Source: an uncultured Dysgonomonas sp.
GTDB lineage: Bacteria > Bacteroidota > Bacteroidia > Bacteroidales > Dysgonomonadaceae
Assembly (NCBI RefSeq): GCF_900079725.1
Contig: NZ_LT599032.1
Location: 4,150,054-4,214,053 of the forward strand
DNA: 64,000 nt
Reading direction: 5' to 3'
Made by a program: the position numbers and the translations under genes. This document shows, one piece after another, positions 1 to 7,314 of this stretch; the stretch's first letter is position 1; every line of letters begins with the position of its first letter. Below the pieces are notes generated by a model. The model made no database searches. It was not told the origin of the DNA and saw nothing but the letters and a program-made list of their open reading frames with translations.

Positions 1-1444
1 AGATAATTATAATAAAAAACTTCAGATAATAGATTCGATTAAGAATCTGACTGAAAGTTCAGACGACTTTAATAAGTTATATAAAGAGTTCAAAGATTTG
101 CAGCAACAATGGAACGATATAGCATTAGTCCCTCAGGCTAAAGTTAAGGAGTTGTGGAAATCATATCAGATTTATACGGAAAAATTCTATGACCTGATTA
201 AGATAAACAACGAGTTCCGTGATTATGACTTTAAGAAGAATCTGGAACTGAAAACATCTATAATTGATGCTGTGGAAAAACTGATAGATGACGCGGATGC
301 AGTGTCAGCATTCCATCAGCTTCAGAATTTCCATCAACAATGGCGTGAGATAGGTCCTGTAGCCAGAGAACTCAGAGAAGAAACCTGGACACGCTTCAAA
401 GATGCATCTACTGCTATAAATAAAAAATATCAGACACATTTCGAATCTCTGAAAGGAAAAGAAGAGGAGAATCTGGCAGAGAAGACTGCAATTTGCGAAA
501 CACTGAAAACGATTGATTATTCTACGCTTAATTCATTCAAAGATTGGGATGAAAAGAGTAAAGAAGTAATTGAATTACAGGCAAAGTGGAAAACCATCGG
601 TTTCGTACCTAAAAAGGTAAATACACAGATCTTTGAGGAATTCAGAGCTTTATGCGATACTTTCTTCGAACGGAAAAGTGAATTTTTCAGAGGGGTTAGA
701 GATGAGATGGACATCAACCTTGAGAAAAAACGCTCTTTGTGCGAGCAGGCAAAAATGTTGAAAGACAGTACCGAATGGAAATCTACGGCTGATAAATTGA
801 TTTCTATTCAGAAAGAATGGAAAACTATTGGTCCGGTACCCCGTAAATATTCGGATGCTATCTGGAAAGAATTTGTTACAGCATGTGATTATTTCTTCGA
901 GCAGAAAAAGAAGAACGAATCTTCACAAAAAGGTGAAGAACTGGAAAATCTTGCAGCAAAGAAAGAAATTATAGAGAAGATAAATAATATAGACCAATCT
1001 TTAGAAGCATCGGAAGCAATCGCTCAGGTGCGTGCCTTGGCGGATGAATTCCATAAAATAGGATTTGTTCCGTTTAAAGAAAAAGACAGGATTTATAAAG
1101 AACTCCATCAGGCTGTAGATGCTCATTACGATCGCTTGAAAGTGGATAAGACCGAACGTCGTTTCGAAGCTTTCAAATCGAATATGAGGGATATGTCGAA
1201 ACAAGACAATCCAAAGCGGGTATTATACAAAGAAAGGGATCATCTGATGCACCAGTATAATAAGGTGAAAACAGATCTTCAGACTTACGAGAATAATATG
1301 AATTTCCTTTCCGTTTCATCGAAGGGTGGTGGCGGCCTTTTGAAAGACATAACTCATAAGATAGAGAATCTGAAAAATGAGATGGACTTACTTGTTAAGA
1401 AAATAGAGGCCATTGATGAAAGCCTCAATGAGCTAGAAAAATAG
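1..1444 (+). CDS. DUF349 domain protein, 5' end outside window
   Basis: The reading frame is open from base 2, so the true start lies upstream of the window and the internal TTG at 98 should not be taken as the start. The visible 480 residues are highly charged and alpha-helical. They repeat a module of roughly 75 residues whose signature is W-x-x-I-G-x-V-P (for example WREIGPV, WKTIGFVP, WKTIGPVP, with a degenerate HKIGFVP copy near the end). This is the DUF349 three-helix repeat, known from Bacteroidetes and actinobacterial proteins of uncertain role. There is no signal peptide or membrane segment in the visible part, so it is probably cytoplasmic. The C-terminus is a predicted coiled coil. 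Function is not known. Confidence 0.9.
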   Translation, partial: DNYNKKLQIIDSIKNLTESSDDFNKLYKEFKDLQQQWNDIALVPQAKVKELWKSYQIYTEKFYDLIKINNEFRDYDFKKNLELKTSIIDAVEKLIDDADAVSAFHQLQNFHQQWREIGPVARELREETWTRFKDASTAINKKYQTHFESLKGKEEENLAEKTAICETLKTIDYSTLNSFKDWDEKSKEVIELQAKWKTIGFVPKKVNTQIFEEFRALCDTFFERKSEFFRGVRDEMDINLEKKRSLCEQAKMLKDSTEWKSTADKLISIQKEWKTIGPVPRKYSDAIWKEFVTACDYFFEQKKKNESSQKGEELENLAAKKEIIEKINNIDQSLEASEAIAQVRALADEFHKIGFVPFKEKDRIYKELHQAVDAHYDRLKVDKTERRFEAFKSNMRDMSKQDNPKRVLYKERDHLMHQYNKVKTDLQTYENNMNFLSVSSKGGGGLLKDITHKIENLKNEMDLLVKKIEAIDESLNELEK

Positions 1445-1464
1445 AGAGTCTCTTATAGAATATG

Positions 1465-1503
1465 AAGAAAGGATATCTTGAGCAAGATATCCTTTCTTAT
1501 TTT
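1465..1503 (+). terminator. Intrinsic terminator after the DUF349 gene
   Basis: A near-perfect inverted repeat (arms 1465-1480 and 1483-1498, identical over 16 bp, so the effective loop uses the innermost bases) is followed by a T-rich run. It lies between convergent genes and may also serve the exporter operon ending at 1516. Confidence 0.8.
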
Positions 1504-1515
1504 TATAGATTGTAT

Positions 1516-2628
1516 TCAATTTGTCTTCTTGTAACTTATTACTGCCCATATATTAAAGAACAATGCAAATCCGATGAGGACAACCATATGTGTCGTCATA
1601 TCTGTTAATGCGCTTCCTTTCAGAAATACCATACGCATTACCTCTATGAAATACCTCAGAGGATTAGCCATCGTAATGACCTTTGCCCACTCTGGCATAC
1701 TGTTTATGGGAGTAAACATACCACTCATCAGAATCAGTATAATAAGGAAAAAGAACATGACAAACATGGCTTGCTGCGTTGTATTCGAATAATTTGATAT
1801 AACCAGTCCCAAGCCTGAAACTACAAGTGTATAAACCCCGGCAAAGAGGGCGATAGTGAGAAGGCTGCCCGAAGGAGCCAAGCCATACACTAAAGCGGAA
1901 AGCAAGAAGCAAACCGTAAGTACAATACCTCCGATAATCCAGTATGGAATCAATTTTGCCAGAATAAAGGTGAATTTATTAACCGGAGTTACATTCATCT
2001 GCTCGATAGTTCCGGCCTCTTTTTCTCCAACTATGTTCAATGCGGGTAGGAATCCGGCAAGTAAGGTAAGCAACATAACCATCAGTGCCGGTACCATAAA
2101 TACTTTGTAATCGAGATGTGGATTGAATTTATTCTGAGGTACTATATTGATAACAGGCAGAATAGTTTTAGTGCTTGTTTGTACCCATTCTCCTCGTATT
2201 TCATTTCCGAAATCGCTAAGAATAGAGGTCATATAAGAAGAACTCAACCCTCCTTTGACTCCATTCACCGCATTGGCTGAAACCATTACATTGGCCCGGC
2301 CATCCCGTACTAGATTTTTTTCAAAGTCAGGTTGTATTTCCAGAATGATATCCGCTTTGCCGGATTCTATACTCTCCAAGGCTTTATTATTCGATTCAGA
2401 TACGTCTGTAAGAAGAAAATATCCGGAAGAAGTTATTTTATTTACAAGACGCTCTGAATAAGAACTATGGTCGTTGTCGACAATGCTCAGGCTGATATCT
2501 TTTATCTCCTGATTCGCTGCCCAGGGCATGATAAGCATCATCATAACAGGCCATACCATTATCAATTTCGGAAGGAATTTATTCCTCAGAATCTGTTTAA
2601 ATTCTTTTTCGACAAGAAACTTTATCAT
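1516..2628 (-). CDS. ABC-2 type transporter permease (YbhR/YbhS-like)
   Basis: A 370-residue inner-membrane permease of the ABC-2 exporter class. It has one N-terminal membrane segment (about residues 20-36), a long periplasmic domain (about 40-170) and a C-terminal block of five hydrophobic helices, the standard ABC-2 membrane layout. The cytoplasmic motif EKEAGTIEQMNVTP before the second helix is the conserved coupling segment of this family. It is the last gene of the TetR-TolC-HlyD-ATPase-permease operon, separated from the next permease gene (2707-3813) by a 78-bp repeat-bearing gap. Homologues of the E. coli YbhFSRG system export drugs or cations; the substrate here is not visible. Confidence 0.9.
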   Translation of the reverse strand: MIKFLVEKEFKQILRNKFLPKLIMVWPVMMMLIMPWAANQEIKDISLSIVDNDHSSYSERLVNKITSSGYFLLTDVSESNNKALESIESGKADIILEIQPDFEKNLVRDGRANVMVSANAVNGVKGGLSSSYMTSILSDFGNEIRGEWVQTSTKTILPVINIVPQNKFNPHLDYKVFMVPALMVMLLTLLAGFLPALNIVGEKEAGTIEQMNVTPVNKFTFILAKLIPYWIIGGIVLTVCFLLSALVYGLAPSGSLLTIALFAGVYTLVVSGLGLVISNYSNTTQQAMFVMFFFLIILILMSGMFTPINSMPEWAKVITMANPLRYFIEVMRMVFLKGSALTDMTTHMVVLIGFALFFNIWAVISYKKTN

Positions 2629-2632
2629 ATTG

Positions 2633-2703
2633 TTAGCTTTTAGCTACTTGCTTATAACCTTTTCGCTATTTTCTCTAATCACTAATGGCTATAAGCTAAT
2701 AGC
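2633..2703. repeat. Imperfect inverted repeat (TTAGCT/AGCTAA type) in the permease-permease gap
   Basis: Arms at 2633-2645 and 2687-2699 match with 2 differences in 13. The right end runs directly into the stop codon of the permease gene at 2707. A related AGCTATTAG...TTAGCTTATAGCT sequence occurs at 10287-10318, just outside the other end of the operon. It looks like a dispersed intergenic repeat family rather than a terminator, since no T run follows. Confidence 0.5.
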
Positions 2704-2706
2704 TTA

Positions 2707-3813
2707 TTAAGTGAGCCTTGTTTTGAACTTCTTTAAACTTACCACTATCAGGGATACTGCCATAACTAATAGTATTATCATCTCTTTTAATACAAATACT
2801 ACATCCACCCCCTCTATCATAAGCTTTCTTACGGATGATACATACCATTTTGCCGGTATGATATCAGAAAACCATTGGAGAACCGCAGGCATGCTTTCTA
2901 TAGGGAATATCATTCCCGAAAGCAGCATCACAGGCATCATCAATCCCATACCTGAGACCAGCATGGCTGCGACCTGTGTATCTACAATAGTAGAGATAAG
3001 CAAGCCTAAAGCCAATGCCACCATAATGAACAGAACGGAAACGATTGTCAGCCAGAAGAGACTTCCCGCCACAGGTACCTGTAATACAAAGACCGACAAA
3101 AGGAGTATTGTAGACAGATTGACAAAAGATAAGGTGAAATATGGAACCATCTTTGCGAGAATGATGTATATCGGCCTAATCGGCGATGCTAATAGTATTT
3201 CCATAGTACCCTGTTCTTTTTCGCGTACAATAGCTATGGATGTCATCATGGCGCATATCAGCATCAGTATAAGCCCCATTACTCCGGGAACGAAGTTATA
3301 GGCGCTTTTAAGCTGAGGATTGTATAGCATTCTTATCTCGGGTATAATCTGAAACGGAACTTTATATTCCTGCATTAGTTCCTGCTGATAGGAGGTGATA
3401 ATACTGGTTGCGTAACCAGATAGCATACTAGCCTGATTTGGGTCGGTAGCATCGGTTATAAGTTGTACAGACGCTTCCCCGGTATGTAGCAGGTTATCAC
3501 TGAAATTTTCTCCAAATACGATTACCAGATTAACTTTCCCTTCTTTGAATATTCTGTCCATATCATCGGGATTATTTAGTACTTCCGTAACAGTAAAATA
3601 TTCGCTAGCCTGTAATTGTTCCGTGATGCGCTGTGTTGAAATATCTTTTGAGGGGTCGAATATCGCAATCTGCGTATTTTTCACTTCGGTTGTAATTGCA
3701 AACCCGAAAAGTATAATCTGCACTATGGGCATGCCAAGCAGGATAAGCATAGTACGCCTGTCGCGAAATATGTGGAAGAATTCTTTTTTTACGAAGCTTA
3801 TGAATTGTTTCAT
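2707..3813 (-). CDS. ABC-2 type transporter permease (YbhS-like)
   Basis: A 368-residue permease with the same layout as its neighbour at 1516-2628: one membrane helix near residues 22-42, a periplasmic domain with a DPNQASM segment, then five or six C-terminal helices. The coupling motif REKEQGTMEILLASP (about residue 195) is diagnostic of ABC-2 drug-exporter permeases of the YhhJ/YbhS group. The two permeases are expected to form a heterodimer driven by the ATPases at 4306-5960. The start codon at 3813 lies only 9 bp from the inverted repeat of the four-helix-bundle element, so its translation-initiation region is made partly of repeat DNA. Confidence 0.92.
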   Translation of the reverse strand: MKQFISFVKKEFFHIFRDRRTMLILLGMPIVQIILFGFAITTEVKNTQIAIFDPSKDISTQRITEQLQASEYFTVTEVLNNPDDMDRIFKEGKVNLVIVFGENFSDNLLHTGEASVQLITDATDPNQASMLSGYATSIITSYQQELMQEYKVPFQIIPEIRMLYNPQLKSAYNFVPGVMGLILMLICAMMTSIAIVREKEQGTMEILLASPIRPIYIILAKMVPYFTLSFVNLSTILLLSVFVLQVPVAGSLFWLTIVSVLFIMVALALGLLISTIVDTQVAAMLVSGMGLMMPVMLLSGMIFPIESMPAVLQWFSDIIPAKWYVSSVRKLMIEGVDVVFVLKEMIILLVMAVSLIVVSLKKFKTRLT

Positions 3814-3828
3814 CTAATTAATAGTTGA

Positions 3829-3870
3829 CAGTTGATAATGGACAGTTGACAATGGACAGTTGACAATGGA
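3829..3870. repeat. Three tandem 14-bp units at the left end of the element
   Basis: The unit CAGTTGACAATGGA occurs three times back to back at 3829-3842 (one difference), 3843-3856 and 3857-3870, preceded by a partial unit. The matching inverted copy at the other end of the element (4291-4318) has two units. Confidence 0.85.
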
Positions 3871-3914
3871 TATTTCAAAGTTTATGATTATTTTCGTTAA
3901 TTATTAATTTACCA

Positions 3915-4265
3915 ATGGTTGCTGAAAAATCGTATAACTTTGCTCTAAGAATAATAAATCTGTATAAGTGGCTTGTGGCAGAACATAACGAATATGTTTT
4001 GTCAAAACAATTACTTCGTAGTGGAATAGCTATTGGGGCCTTGATAAAAGAAGGTGAACATGCCCAGTCTAAAGCTGATTTTCTAAACAAAATGAATATC
4101 GCTTTAAAAGAAGCCAACGAAACCGAATATTGGCTTATGCTTTTGAAAGATGCAGCTTTTTTATCGGAGAAAGAATTTGTTTCCATTCATTTAGATTGTC
4201 AAGAATTAATAAAACTTCTTATAAGTATTGTAAAAACAACAAAAGAACGATTAAACAGAAGTTAG
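3915..4265 (+). CDS. Four-helix bundle protein (S23/IVP family)
   Basis: A 116-residue all-alpha protein. The segments SYNFALRIINLYKWL, LSKQLLRSGIAIGALIKEG, FLNKMNIALKEANETEYWL and HLDCQELIKLLISIVKT form four amphipathic helices. The combination LxxQLLRSGxSIGA...A...EA.ETxYWL is the hallmark of the family first found as the 23S rRNA intervening-sequence protein and structurally related to Avd of diversity-generating retroelements. Family members are basic bundles thought to bind nucleic acid. It is transcribed against the surrounding exporter operon and framed by inverted repeats, so it is foreign to the operon's function. No clear TAnnTTTG promoter precedes it. Confidence 0.88.
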   Translation: MVAEKSYNFALRIINLYKWLVAEHNEYVLSKQLLRSGIAIGALIKEGEHAQSKADFLNKMNIALKEANETEYWLMLLKDAAFLSEKEFVSIHLDCQELIKLLISIVKTTKERLNRS

Positions 4266-4305
4266 TAGTAAATAGGTTTTGCTATTCACTGTCAATTGTC
4301 CATTT

Positions 4306-5049
4306 TCAATTGTCAACTCTAAGAGCTTTTCTCGCCAACTGCTGAAATACTCCGTCCATGCTATCCGCATTGAACCGGTGGCGAAGATTGGCAGGGGTGT
4401 CCAAAGCTTCTATCCTGCCGTCGACCATGATAGATACCCTGCGGCAATATTCAGCTTCATCCATATAATGAGTAGTTACAAATACGGTGATCCCTCTGTC
4501 CGAAGCCTGATATATCAGCTCCCAAAACTGACGGCGGGTAGCCGGGTCGACACCACCGGTAGGTTCATCGAGAAAAACAACTTTAGGTTTGTGAAAGATA
4601 GAGACGGAGAAAGCCAGTTTCTGTTTCCAGCCGAGAGGTAATTCTTTTACGAGCGTATTTCGTTCATTTATAAAACCCAGTTCGGTCAGTATTTCATCCG
4701 TTTTGGCTGATATCTCTTTGTCTTTCATTCCGTATATTCCTCCAAACAGGCGCATGTTTTCCCATACCTTCAGGTCTTCGTATAATGAGAATTTCTGGCT
4801 CATATAGCCTATGTTTCTCTTTACGTCTTCCTGTTGTCGGGCAATATCGAATCCTGCAACCATGCCTTTTCCTGAGCTTGGGTAACTCAATCCGCAGAGC
4901 ATGCGCATAGCAGTTGTTTTTCCCGCGCCGTTTGCCCCCAGAAAGCCGAATATCTCACCTCTGTCTACACTGAAGGAAATATTATCTACGGCCGTGAAAT
5001 TGCCGAATTTCTTTGTGAGATTTTCCGTATGTATTACTTTTTCTGTCAT
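4306..5049 (-). CDS. ABC exporter ATP-binding protein (YbhF C-half-like)
   Basis: A 247-residue ATPase. Walker A is GANGAGKTTAM (about residues 39-48), Walker B is VVFLDEPTGGVDP, and the H-loop follows in VFVTTHYMDEAE. The signature motif is LPLGWKQKLAF rather than LSGGQ. This deviation is shared with the second nucleotide-binding half of E. coli YbhF, so the site is probably a natural degenerate one. Its ATG overlaps the stop codon of the upstream ATPase gene by one base (TAATG), implying translational coupling. E. coli has the two halves fused; here they are separate. The last codons (VDN, stop) come from the neighbouring inverted repeat, so the original C-terminus may have differed. Confidence 0.93.
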   Translation of the reverse strand: MTEKVIHTENLTKKFGNFTAVDNISFSVDRGEIFGFLGANGAGKTTAMRMLCGLSYPSSGKGMVAGFDIARQQEDVKRNIGYMSQKFSLYEDLKVWENMRLFGGIYGMKDKEISAKTDEILTELGFINERNTLVKELPLGWKQKLAFSVSIFHKPKVVFLDEPTGGVDPATRRQFWELIYQASDRGITVFVTTHYMDEAEYCRRVSIMVDGRIEALDTPANLRHRFNADSMDGVFQQLARKALRVDN

Positions 5050-5960
5050 TATTCGTTATTTTGAGCCAATTGCATGTAACAATCTTCGATAGTTGCCTGA
5101 ATGGTATGTATTTCTATATCCTTATGTTGTTTATCGGCAAGGAAGGCTTTCAGCTCGGCCTCAGTCAGATTATTGTTGACAGTGATATGATGTGTTTCTC
5201 CAAACGTGAAACAGGTCTTCACCTTATCGTATTGCCGTAAATCTTTTAATAACTGATACATCTGATCACTCTTTACCGACCATAACGGCTCCGAAAACCG
5301 GTCTATAATATTTTGCGGTGTATCTACCTGCAAAAAACTGCCTTGCTGAATAAGTGCAATACGGTCGCAAAGCGTAGCCTCGTCCATATAAGGAGTAGAT
5401 ACAAGAATGGTGATATTCTGTTCTTTCAGTTTCCTGAGCATCTCCCAGAATTCCTTTCGAGAAACCGGGTCTACTCCTGTAGTCGGTTCATCAAGGAACA
5501 ATACGGTGGGTTTATGTATAAGGGCGCAACTCAGTGCCAGCTTTTGTTTCATACCACCCGATAACTTGCCTGCTCTCCTGTTTTTGAATGGTTCTATTTG
5601 TTGGTAAATATCTTTTATCAGATGGTAGTTTTCCTGAATGGTCGTATTGAATACGGTAGCGAAGAATTCGAGATTCTCTTCCACCGTCAAATCCTGATAA
5701 AGTGAAAATCTACCCGGCATGTAGCCGATATGATTGCGTATCTCCTTATAGTCCCTCACTACATCAAGTCCGTCGACTGTAGCTGTGCCGCCATCAGCCA
5801 GAAGCAAAGTGGTAAGGATACGGAAAAGGCTTGTCTTTCCGGCTCCGTCGGGGCCGATAATACCGTATATCTCGCCTTGTTCCACGTCGAAACTGATATC
5901 GTTCAGGGCCTGAATATCACGGTACTTTTTACTTATATTTTGTACAGAGATAGCTTTCAT
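5049..5960 (-). CDS. ABC exporter ATP-binding protein (YbhF N-half-like)
   Basis: A 303-residue ATPase with Walker A GPDGAGKTSL, signature LSGGMKQKLAL, Walker B VLFLDEPTTGVDP and a switch segment STPYMDEATL, in which the usual His of the H-loop is replaced by Pro-Tyr (the same replacement is seen in YbhF-type N-terminal halves). A C-terminal accessory domain of about 80 residues follows the nucleotide-binding fold. It forms the energising module with the ATPase at 4306-5049 and is coupled to it by a one-base overlap. Upstream lies a 360-bp to 930-bp stretch of inserted DNA separating it from the HlyD gene. Confidence 0.93.
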   Translation of the reverse strand: MKAISVQNISKKYRDIQALNDISFDVEQGEIYGIIGPDGAGKTSLFRILTTLLLADGGTATVDGLDVVRDYKEIRNHIGYMPGRFSLYQDLTVEENLEFFATVFNTTIQENYHLIKDIYQQIEPFKNRRAGKLSGGMKQKLALSCALIHKPTVLFLDEPTTGVDPVSRKEFWEMLRKLKEQNITILVSTPYMDEATLCDRIALIQQGSFLQVDTPQNIIDRFSEPLWSVKSDQMYQLLKDLRQYDKVKTCFTFGETHHITVNNNLTEAELKAFLADKQHKDIEIHTIQATIEDCYMQLAQNNE

Positions 5961-5976
5961 TTGTTTAAGTAACTGT

Positions 5977-6853
5977 TTAGAAGCTGTTTGAATTATATTA
6001 TTTATCTGTTTTTGTTAAAACCTGACACATCTGACAGTTTTCTTAATTTTTTCGGTTGTCATATTTTTCTTCTTTTTGTGTTCGCCCTTTCTTTTCTGTG
6101 AAGAAGTAAGTACCTGCATATCCTTTTTTGTATGTTCGTTTTTCGGGGGGAACTCGATGATGGCCTCCGCGCAGGTTTCCAATATTTCTTCCGCCGGTTT
6201 TTGATCTATACTATTATCTGCTTCTTCTATTTTTTCCAGAGTTTCGGCTTCATCCTTCATTGTGCATGCTTTAGCGGCTTTCTCCTCCCCCTGGGGAAAT
6301 CGGGAGAGGCTATCCTTCTTATCCTTTCTGTCCAGCAGCATCTTTATCGTGCGAAGGTCGGGCGGGCATTCCTTTTTTGTAACTGTCTTCTGCTTGAAAA
6401 CAAGTTCGCCTGTATGTCCATCGGGGACATAGATGTCTTTTTCTACCGTGGTGTAATAGCCTTCAAGTTTCTTTTTCAGTGAAGCATGGATCATCGTCAT
6501 CAGTTCCGCTTCGCGGCGCACTACCGCCTGTTCCACTTCGCTGCGGAAATCGCCTCTGGTATTCATCCAGCAATAATATGTCTCACGGCTGATGCCTGTT
6601 GCCTTACATACCTGTGATACGGTGAAAAACTCGTCTTCAAGCAGGCTTACAATCTTTTCTGTCAATTCTGTACTGTACTTTGCCATAATGTTTTTGCAAT
6701 ATAGATAAACAGTATTTCTATTCATACAAAATTTTAACATTTTAGAGGTTAGTGGCAGAAGCTTCGTGTTATGGCCCTCCTTCCCTCGGCTACACCGAAA
6801 CACTAGGCTTACAATAGTCAAAATTACTCTGTTATAACTCAAACAGCTTCTAA
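5977..6853. repeat. 15-bp perfect inverted repeats bracketing an HTH gene
   Basis: TTAGAAGCTGTTTGA at 5977-5991 is repeated exactly in inverted orientation at 6839-6853. The adjoining AGTAACTGTTTA at 5968-5979 is also repeated inverted, at 6897-6908, overlapping the stop of the winged-helix gene. Together the left arm (5968-5991) is therefore present inverted on the right but split by 43 bp. The bracketed 877 bp contain only the 223-residue HTH gene. This suggests an insertion between the HlyD side and the ATPase side of the exporter operon. No target duplication and no transposase were found. Confidence 0.5.
6015..6686 (-). CDS. Helix-turn-helix protein with charged C-terminus, phage-terminase-small-subunit-like
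   Basis: The start at 6686 (MAKYSTELTEKI) was chosen because the domain begins there; an in-frame upstream extension to 6842 has no family-like sequence. The N-terminal 50 residues form a helix-turn-helix (VSQVCKATGISRETYYCWM) like that of phage terminase small subunits and related DNA-binding proteins. Residues 55-110 are helical with an EKDIYVPDG turn. The rest is low-complexity, Glu/Lys-rich, and ends in KKTVRCVRF. DNA encoding this last tail (6015-6062) is repeated at 45476-45524 without the gene. It sits inside inverted repeats within an exporter operon, so it is probably acquired. The exact function is not known. Confidence 0.65.
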   Translation of the reverse strand: MAKYSTELTEKIVSLLEDEFFTVSQVCKATGISRETYYCWMNTRGDFRSEVEQAVVRREAELMTMIHASLKKKLEGYYTTVEKDIYVPDGHTGELVFKQKTVTKKECPPDLRTIKMLLDRKDKKDSLSRFPQGEEKAAKACTMKDEAETLEKIEEADNSIDQKPAEEILETCAEAIIEFPPKNEHTKKDMQVLTSSQKRKGEHKKKKNMTTEKIKKTVRCVRF

Positions 6854-6895
6854 TAAGCTATCTCAAAATAATACATAGTAGAATACCAATAATAT

Positions 6896-7102
6896 TTAAA
6901 CAGTTACTAACTCGACATATAAAATGTCATTCTTTTCCAGATAATGAATCTTATTCTCCCTCGAAAGCCAGCCGAGGGTGAGATATACATACATCTGCCT
7001 GTAACCTGTTATTTTTTCTATGTCATCAATTGTCATCATACCCCTTTCGCTGAGTAATTGCCATACTAATCCGGCATCAGCACCAATAAGATTATTCAAC
7101 AT
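6896..7102 (-). CDS. Small winged-helix protein (DUF2582-like)
   Basis: A 68-residue protein that is essentially one winged-helix domain: LVWQLLSERGMMTIDDIEKITG (helices 1-2), YRQMYVYLTLGWLSRENKI (recognition helix) and HYLEKNDILYVEL (wing). This matches the short DUF2582-type winged-helix proteins found as stand-alone genes in Bacteroidales. DNA binding is inferred from the fold only. It lies 213 bp downstream of the HlyD gene and in the same direction; its stop codon overlaps the inverted repeat at 6897-6908. It could be a regulator carried with the operon or an unrelated insertion. Confidence 0.75.
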   Translation of the reverse strand: MLNNLIGADAGLVWQLLSERGMMTIDDIEKITGYRQMYVYLTLGWLSRENKIHYLEKNDILYVELVTV

Positions 7103-7314
7103 ATGTAATAAAATTTCAAGATTTCACAACTTCTTCTTTTAAACGGATACTTATCTTTAAAGCATCTTTCCGTAAGAATATGTTTTATTAGTTCCCGATA
7201 TAAAAATATGTCCGCTATAGTTTACAGGCAATGAAAAATCGACAAACAAATGCTATTTCCCGATGAAACCGGTATCCTTATATGCCAATTCAGGATCTCA
7301 GGATTATGCTGGTT

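Larger units (their letters stand above)
3823..4318. mobile_element. Putative small element: inverted repeats flanking a four-helix-bundle gene
   Basis: A 496-bp segment sits exactly in the gap between an ABC ATPase gene and its permease gene. Its ends are inverted repeats: 3823-3850 and the reverse complement of 4291-4318 agree at 25 of 28 positions. The segment holds one gene, on the strand opposite to the operon. The right repeat supplies the last three codons and the stop (GTT GAC AAT TGA) of the ATPase gene. No target-site duplication is evident. No transposase is encoded, so mobility, if any, would be in trans or through an RNA intermediate. That part is inference. Confidence 0.55.

Noticed and set aside
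98-1444. A start codon for the DUF349 gene at 98
   Set aside because: The codon is TTG and the frame is open and family-like back to base 2; the gene begins outside the window.
3823-4318. A diversity-generating retroelement, because of the Avd-like fold
   Set aside because: No reverse transcriptase, template repeat or variable repeat is present in the window.
6687-6842. A longer form of the HTH protein starting at 6842
   Set aside because: The extra 52 residues are not domain-like and cover what should be the upstream region; the inverted repeat lies at its end.
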